The notes under the pieces are model-generated. The model worked only from the letters and a program-made list of their open reading frames with translations. It had not been told where the DNA came from and searched no databases. A program made the translations under genes and the position numbers. From Comamonadaceae bacterium (GTDB lineage Bacteria; Pseudomonadota; Gammaproteobacteria; Burkholderiales; Burkholderiaceae_C): a DNA stretch of 8,400 nucleotides. This document shows, piece by piece, positions 5,480-8,400 of this stretch. Location: assembly GCA_947494405.1 (NCBI GenBank), contig CANLWQ010000076.1, positions 1 to 8,400 on the forward strand. The letters run 5' to 3'. Numbering within the stretch: the stretch's first letter is position 1; each line of letters begins with the position of its first letter.

Positions 5480-6339
5480 AGCCTTCAACAAATTCACCGC
5501 CTATAACAACAGCCTTTCCCCGAGAAGCGGCCAACTTACCTTACAAACTGCCGCCACCTTTGTTCGACGCACGATGCAAAGCTTGCTGGTTCACCGTCGC
5601 TTTGTTGGTGCTGGTCATTGCAAGCTTTGTGACTTTGGAGCTTGACTGGACGGCCTTTGTGTCCTTAGAGGCGGGGCGCAGCATGTACCGCTTTATGGCG
5701 GAGTTTTTCCCGCCTGATGTGTCGCCCAAGTTTGTGAGCAAAGTCGTTTCGGCAGCTTGGGAAACACTGGCCATGTCTGCGCTAGGGACCGTCATGGCTG
5801 CAGTGTTGGGCTTGGCCTTGGCCGTGCCTGCCAGCCGCATGTCGAAACAAGACACAGCTTGGTTGCGCAGTCCCACACGCTGGCTGCTCAATGCCTTGCG
5901 GGCTATTCCTGAACTGGTTTGGGCTGCGCTCTTGTTAATTTCTGCCGGCTTAGGACCTATGGCCGGTACCTTGGCTCTGGCCCTTCACACCAGCGGCGTT
6001 TTGGGCCGGCTGTTTGCAGAGTCCATGGAGAATATACCCACGGGCCCTGGCGATGCTTTGCGAACCCAAGGGGTGGGACCGCTGCGCGTATTTGCCTACG
6101 CGACTTTGCCACAGGTCTTGCCGCAATTAATGAGTTACACGCTGTACCGCTGGGAAAATAACATTCGCGCTGCCGCCGTATTGGGGGTTGTAGGGGCGGG
6201 CGGCTTGGGTCAGATGTTGTCATTCAACATGGGTCTTTTCCTCATGAACAAGACTGCCACGATTTTGGGCGCAATGCTGCTCATGGTGGCCTGCGTCGAT
6301 GTGCTGAGCTTTACGCTCAGGCGATGGCTTAACCGATAG
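5476..6339 (+). CDS. ABC importer permease 2 (PhnE-like)
   Basis: A 287-residue inner-membrane protein homologous to the preceding permease. It has a longer cytoplasmic N-terminus (about 35 residues, Pro-rich) and hydrophobic segments near 37-55, 95-118, 140-158, 160-178, 230-248 and 260-280. Shared landmarks are RAIPELVWAALLL (142-154), the EAA-type loop with GDALRTQGVGPLRVF (about 181-213), YTLYRWENNIR (221-231) and VGAGGLGQML (239-248). The two proteins probably pair as a heterodimeric channel. The start is secure: the ATG overlaps the upstream stop, with AAGAAGGG seven bases before it. An in-frame TTG at 5455 is unlikely for that reason. It is the last gene of the operon and converges with senA across a 56-bp gap that has no clear intrinsic terminator. 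Confidence 0.92.
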   Translation: MKPSTNSPPITTAFPREAANLPYKLPPPLFDARCKACWFTVALLVLVIASFVTLELDWTAFVSLEAGRSMYRFMAEFFPPDVSPKFVSKVVSAAWETLAMSALGTVMAAVLGLALAVPASRMSKQDTAWLRSPTRWLLNALRAIPELVWAALLLISAGLGPMAGTLALALHTSGVLGRLFAESMENIPTGPGDALRTQGVGPLRVFAYATLPQVLPQLMSYTLYRWENNIRAAAVLGVVGAGGLGQMLSFNMGLFLMNKTATILGAMLLMVACVDVLSFTLRRWLNR

Positions 6340-6395
6340 TCAAAAAATATTTACTGAGATTTTGACGCAATGATCTTCACCCGAATGTTTGAATT

Positions 6396-7583
6396 TCAAA
6401 GCGCGCAGGTTCTAAAGCCTGCATAAATATCATCGCGTTCTGGCGTAAAGAAATTTCGATAATTGACATGCCGCAATACGGCGTGTGTGAAGTGCGACGC
6501 ACCTCTTAAAACTTTGTGCGTGCCAAACCAAGGCGCTGAATATTCGGTGTAGGGATGCGCTACAAAGCCTTCATAGGGTGCAAACGTGTCTTGCGTCCAC
6601 TCCCAAACATCACCCCACTCAAAGTCCGGGAGTGTTTTGGCAGCACAGTCCCATTCGGCTTCTGTCGGTAAGCGGCATTGGGCCCAGGCACAGTAGGCTT
6701 GAGCATCAGTCCACGAGAGGTGAACCGCCGGTGCGTCCAAGTTCAAAGGCCGCCAACAGCCAAACAACTCTGTTTCGAAATCAGTGCCCGTTTGTCGAAT
6801 GTAATTTGGCATTCGGTGGCCCGAAGAATTTAGAAAATCTAAATACTGTGCCCAGTTGACAGGGTGAAGCGAGATTTCAAAGTCTTGAATTGAGCAAGTT
6901 TTTTCAATTAGTTCGTTATCAAAACAAAAAGGTATTTGCTTCGTATCAGAGTTGGAGGAAAAATCCCTTGATCCGAGTTTCCAATTTTGTGAAGGCACTC
7001 GTGCTGTTTTGAGTTCAGTAATTGATTGCTGAGATTTTATTTCTGATGCTTTGCTTTTTTCAGTATTCGAAGTTTCTTGCGTCCATAGTGCCTTGAAGGA
7101 GAGTCTCAGTGTTTGCGCCATATAAGCGCTTGCCTCTAGGTGCATGGCCTCATGCTGCAGCACCAGCCAATAGAAATACAAGGCGGGGCTGTGGTCGGTT
7201 TCATTGTGCAAAAGCTCTAGGGTTTGCTCCAAGCTGTCCTGTGAGTATTGAATGCACTTTTGGGACGTTAAAAGTTTCAATTCCCAGCGCATCGAATGGG
7301 CTACCTTGGCACTGTCAAACCACGCATCAGCTTGACTTAGAAGAGACGCGTTGCGAGGCTGTGAAAGATCACAGTGCATGCCTTTTGAGCGTTGTAGATT
7401 TCGGGCAACCCAGAATTCTTGAAACCATGCAACGTGGCCCAGTTCCCAGACGGGCGGATTCAAGCCAGATTGATAGGGCAGGGTGAGTTTGTTGGAACTC
7501 AAGTAGCATTCAAAGGAGCTAAGTGTATGGCCTCGAATTTGTTGAAGAGACTTTGACAATGTCAGGATATTTACTTGACGCAT
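6396..7583 (-). CDS. senA: Selenoneine synthase SenA (EgtB-like non-heme iron enzyme)
   Basis: A 395-residue protein with an N-terminal DinB-like domain (about 1-165) and a C-terminal FGE-sulfatase domain (about 195-395). The iron-binding three-histidine site of the EgtB family is intact: H50 in ELGHVAWFQEF, and H144/H148 in HEAMHLE. The FGE half has WTDAQAYCAW, CRLPTEAEW, WGDVWEWT, YSAPWFGTHKVLRG and YAGFR. SenA joins a selenosugar to hercynine and oxygen to give the selenoxide that becomes selenoneine. I prefer SenA over EgtB because of the NPPVWELGH/WFQEFW and FAPYEGF-PYTEYSAPWFG style and the divergent senB neighbour. ATG 7583 has AAGGA 11 bases before it; a TTG at 7631 would overlap senB. 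A Ser/Lys/Glu-rich linker (about 170-200) separates the domains, in AT-rich DNA unlike the importer genes. EgtD, which makes hercynine, is not in this window. Confidence 0.87.
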   Translation of the reverse strand: MRQVNILTLSKSLQQIRGHTLSSFECYLSSNKLTLPYQSGLNPPVWELGHVAWFQEFWVARNLQRSKGMHCDLSQPRNASLLSQADAWFDSAKVAHSMRWELKLLTSQKCIQYSQDSLEQTLELLHNETDHSPALYFYWLVLQHEAMHLEASAYMAQTLRLSFKALWTQETSNTEKSKASEIKSQQSITELKTARVPSQNWKLGSRDFSSNSDTKQIPFCFDNELIEKTCSIQDFEISLHPVNWAQYLDFLNSSGHRMPNYIRQTGTDFETELFGCWRPLNLDAPAVHLSWTDAQAYCAWAQCRLPTEAEWDCAAKTLPDFEWGDVWEWTQDTFAPYEGFVAHPYTEYSAPWFGTHKVLRGASHFTHAVLRHVNYRNFFTPERDDIYAGFRTCAL

Positions 7584-7622
7584 CGATTGATTTGTCCTTT
7601 TAGGTATGCTGGACGGCTCAAT
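7584..7622. promoter_or_regulatory. Short divergent senA-senB intergenic region
   Basis: Only 39 bp separate the two start codons. It holds AAGGA for senA (7595-7599 on the + strand as TCCTT) and GGACGG before the senB ATG (7611-7616). There is no room for two separate full promoters, so at least one promoter must reach into the opposite gene, or the two share a bidirectional one. I cannot name the -35/-10 boxes. Confidence 0.45.
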
Positions 7623-8400
7623 ATGAACCAATCTCCTGATCCAAAATTGCTTCCCCCAAAGGGGCTTAAATCAAAAGTGATTAGCGCTCAACCTGCCAAG
7701 CCAACAGTTGTAATTGTAAGTCCTGCACTTGCCAGCGCAAACAATGGCAATTGGCAGACTGCTAAACGTTATCGACAGTTGTTGAATGGGCAGTTTCGGG
7801 TGCGACTGGTTAGCGAATGGAAGGGCACAAAATCGGACGATGTTTTAGTTGCATTGCATGCGCGTCGGAGTTTTCCGTCGATTGCTGCTTGGCATGCTGT
7901 GCATGGCGTCAATGGTTTGGTGGTGGTGCTTACGGGCACTGATTTGTACCGAGATATCCAACACGATTCACAGGCTCAACAATCTCTAGAATTTGCAACT
8001 CGTCTGGTTGTTTTGCAGTCCATGGGTCTTGATGAATTACCAGCCCCATTCAAGGCTAAGACATCGGTACTTCTGCAGTCAACTACCCCCCGAGTCACCT
8101 TGTCTAAAACTAGGCGTTACATACGGGCTGTGATGGTGGGCCATCTGCGCGAGGAAAAATCTCCGCGTACCTTATTTGAAGCAGCATCCCTGCTTGCGCA
8201 GCAGCGCGATATTTACATCCAGCATATCGGTGCAGAACATGATCAGGTGCTGGCAAGCATGGCTCACCAAACAGCGGCGATTTACCCCCAATATCAATTC
8301 ACAGGTGCTTTAACTTATCCTGAGACGCGTCGGCAAATCCAGCGCGCGCACGTCCTGGTTCACACCAGCGTCATGGAAGGTGGTGCCCACGTGATCATGG
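7623..8400 (+). CDS. senB: Selenosugar synthase SenB (partial, 5' part)
   Basis: The frame is open from ATG 7623 to the window edge, giving 259 residues; the C-terminus lies beyond. It is a GT-B-type glycosyltransferase of the TIGR04348 group: IVSPALASANNGNWQTA (31-47), VALHARRS (76-83), VVVLTGTDLYRDI (100-112), RLVVLQS (127-133), VGHLREEKSP (172-181) and HTSVMEGGAHVI (247-258), the last being the donor-binding E-x-x-like motif. SenB forms the C-Se bond between selenophosphate and a UDP-sugar, giving the selenosugar used by SenA. A GGACGG sits before the ATG; an in-frame GTG at 7677 after AAAGGGG is an alternative start that would drop an 18-residue N-terminal tail. Its divergent neighbour senA strongly supports the assignment. 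Downstream, a senC (selD-like) gene would be expected but is outside the window. Confidence 0.88.
   Translation, partial: MNQSPDPKLLPPKGLKSKVISAQPAKPTVVIVSPALASANNGNWQTAKRYRQLLNGQFRVRLVSEWKGTKSDDVLVALHARRSFPSIAAWHAVHGVNGLVVVLTGTDLYRDIQHDSQAQQSLEFATRLVVLQSMGLDELPAPFKAKTSVLLQSTTPRVTLSKTRRYIRAVMVGHLREEKSPRTLFEAASLLAQQRDIYIQHIGAEHDQVLASMAHQTAAIYPQYQFTGALTYPETRRQIQRAHVLVHTSVMEGGAHVIM

Noticed and set aside
6304..6320. Hairpin CTGAGC-TTTAC-GCTCAG as a terminator
   Set aside because: It lies inside the end of the second permease coding sequence and has no T tract after it.
2861..6339. Standard phosphonate degradation locus
   Set aside because: No C-P lyase (phnG-M), phnX/phnW or ptxD genes are present, and the neighbours are selenoneine genes.
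6339..6366. Inverted repeat GTCAAAA-N14-TTTTGAC between the last permease gene and senA, as a terminator
   Set aside because: The stem is AT-rich, the loop is long, and no T tract follows on either strand.
7584..7631. Longer senA start at TTG 7631
   Set aside because: It would overlap the senB start, adds residues not expected in the family, and ATG 7583 has an AAGGA site.

Overview
The window looks like chromosomal DNA from a betaproteobacterium, most likely Burkholderiales. This rests on protein style (a SenA/SenB pair, a DUF411 copper protein, a PhnD-like putative selenate binding protein) and on a tRNA-Asn fragment with a Burkholderiales-like sequence. No marker gene fixes the genus.

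Region 1 (1-914) is the end of a metal-handling operon on the + strand: the 3' end of a probable outer-membrane beta-barrel gene, a secreted MerP-like heavy-metal-associated protein, and a small MerT-like membrane protein. The genes are tightly packed: a stop codon overlaps a Shine-Dalgarno site, and the last two genes overlap as ATGA.

Region 2 (about 915-1862) is an integration scar. It holds the C-terminal third of a tyrosine recombinase gene with no start, then the 3' 45 nt of a tRNA-Asn on the - strand. Short AATTACACA/TGTGTAATT-type repeats lie on both sides of the tRNA fragment, and two hairpins share the same arms. The layout resembles an integrase attachment site. A DUF411 (CopG-like) copper-binding protein follows on the - strand (1863-2351).

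Region 3 (2352-2860) is about 500 bp with no recognisable gene. It contains one good hairpin and a small palindrome/direct-repeat cluster before the next operon.

Region 4 (2861-6339) is a four-gene ABC importer operon of PhnDCEE shape: binding protein, ATPase and two permeases. The binding protein reads like the branch of the phosphonate-binding family known as putative selenate ABC transporter binding proteins, not classical PhnD.

Region 5 (6396-8400) holds senA (- strand, selenoneine synthase, EgtB-like) and, divergently 39 bp away, the 5' part of senB (selenosugar synthase, TIGR04348-type glycosyltransferase), which runs off the window end.

The main reading is that regions 4 and 5 form a selenium locus: a candidate selenium-oxyanion importer supplies selenium, which is made into selenophosphate (SenC/SelD, not in this window), joined to a sugar by SenB, and transferred to hercynine (made by EgtD, not in this window) by SenA. 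The link between importer and sen genes comes from proximity and family resemblance and is not proven here.
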